This document shows positions 4,897-5,448 of a DNA stretch of 5,448 nt, piece by piece. The translations under genes were made by a program, and so were the position numbers. Below the pieces are notes generated by a model, which did not search any database, was not told the origin of the DNA, and saw only the letters and a list, made by a program, of their open reading frames with translations. This DNA comes from Methanobacteriaceae archaeon (GTDB taxonomy: Archaea > Methanobacteriota > Methanobacteria > Methanobacteriales > Methanobacteriaceae). Location of the stretch: NCBI GenBank assembly GCA_900769095.1, contig CAAGFH010000220.1, forward strand, positions 1 to 5,448, given 5' to 3'. Each line of letters begins with the position of its first letter. Position 1 is the stretch's first letter.

Positions 4897-5448
4897 AAAT
4901 ATATTGACAATGGTGAAGGCCCAACTAAACTATTTATCGGCGGTCTTCACGGCAACGAAGGTGTAACTTCATTAAAATTCATCAAAAGAATTAAAGATGA
5001 AAACTTATCCTGCGGACAATTCTATTTTTATAATTTTGATAAAACTCCATATATTTCAACTATTGATAAAAAATATTATGAATCTGAAATCGGAAAGAAA
5101 GTTTTGGAGTTAATTAACTATCACAAACCTGATTTTTACACAGAACTTCACTGTTATAATCTTAAAAATTATGTTAAACTCACTTCAATGGAGCGATATA
5201 AAAAAACAGGAATTCCACCACTTATTAAATTAGGAAATCATGTTTTAGTCTCATCAGTATCTCCTTTGATTAGAATGACATATTTTTCAACTGAAACTGT
5301 ATGTAAAACACTTGAGTTTCCATGCTTTGAAAAATTAAACCCTCAAATTATTGATGAGTATGGTTTTAATAAGGATTTAGCTATTGAAACTTATGAAGAA
5401 CTTCTTAATTTGATTTTATCTTCCTCATCAAGAAAACACTTTGAAAAT
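4885..5448 (+). CDS. Predicted zinc hydrolase, DUF2119-like (cut by the right window edge)
   Basis: The frame is open for 188 codons from ATG to the window end with no stop. GGLHGNEG (19-26) offers zinc ligands His22 and Glu25, as in the HGNE motif of the succinylglutamate desuccinylase/aspartoacylase and M14 carboxypeptidase group. TELHCYN (86-92) offers the third ligand, His89. Glu144 in KTLEFP is a candidate catalytic glutamate. Overall it resembles the methanogen DUF2119 proteins, whose substrate is unknown; this family name is from memory of their N-terminus and is moderately sure. No signal peptide is visible. The ATG lies 22 bases after the ahcY stop with no purine-rich ribosome site, only T-rich DNA. 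No better in-frame start exists, so coupling to ahcY or weak initiation is likely. Confidence 0.8.
   Translation, partial: MSFFKYIDNGEGPTKLFIGGLHGNEGVTSLKFIKRIKDENLSCGQFYFYNFDKTPYISTIDKKYYESEIGKKVLELINYHKPDFYTELHCYNLKNYVKLTSMERYKKTGIPPLIKLGNHVLVSSVSPLIRMTYFSTETVCKTLEFPCFEKLNPQIIDEYGFNKDLAIETYEELLNLILSSSSRKHFEN

Overview
The window reads as ordinary chromosome of an AT-rich methanogenic archaeon, most likely a Methanobacteriales species of the Methanobrevibacter or Methanosphaera type. The signs are archaeal TATA-type promoters, oligo-U terminators, a tRNA gene with a bulge-helix-bulge intron and no encoded CCA, an archaeal-type S-adenosylhomocysteine hydrolase, and a possible NrpR nitrogen operator at a glutamine synthetase gene. 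The genus is inferred from composition and gene style, not from a search.

Layout, left to right. Positions 1-550 (minus strand) hold the N-terminal 183 codons of a type I glutamine synthetase. Its leader and promoter (551 to about 660) contain a consensus TATA box, a perfect GGAA-N6-TTCC site near the predicted transcription start, and an 18-bp perfect palindrome in the 5' leader. Positions 803-2721 (minus) form a tight two-gene operon: a [4Fe-4S] aldo/keto reductase, then a ThiF/MoeB-like E1 enzyme whose Shine-Dalgarno sequence overlaps the reductase stop codon. Positions 2838-2947 (minus) are an intron-containing elongator tRNA-Met(CAT). Positions 3036-3473 (minus) encode a small cysteine-rich C_GCAxxG_C_C family protein. 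From 3612 the plus strand carries the S-adenosyl/S-inosyl-homocysteine hydrolase gene. It is followed after 22 bases by the open-ended start of a predicted zinc hydrolase that looks like DUF2119 (4885-5448).

The genes are mostly housekeeping: nitrogen assimilation (glnA), recycling of the methylation by-product S-adenosylhomocysteine (ahcY) and translation (tRNA-Met). Two redox or sulfur-type loci of unknown substrate lie between them. There is no mobile element, CRISPR array or defence island, and I do not see a wholly new multi-gene system.

The points most worth a second look are these: an 11-base perfect complement between the tRNA trailer and the 3' part of the tRNA intron, which could compete with the splicing motif; glutamine synthetase feedback-site residues unlike the alpha-type norm; the pairing of an iron-sulfur aldo/keto reductase with a zinc-less E1 enzyme; and substrate-pocket substitutions in the AhcY protein.
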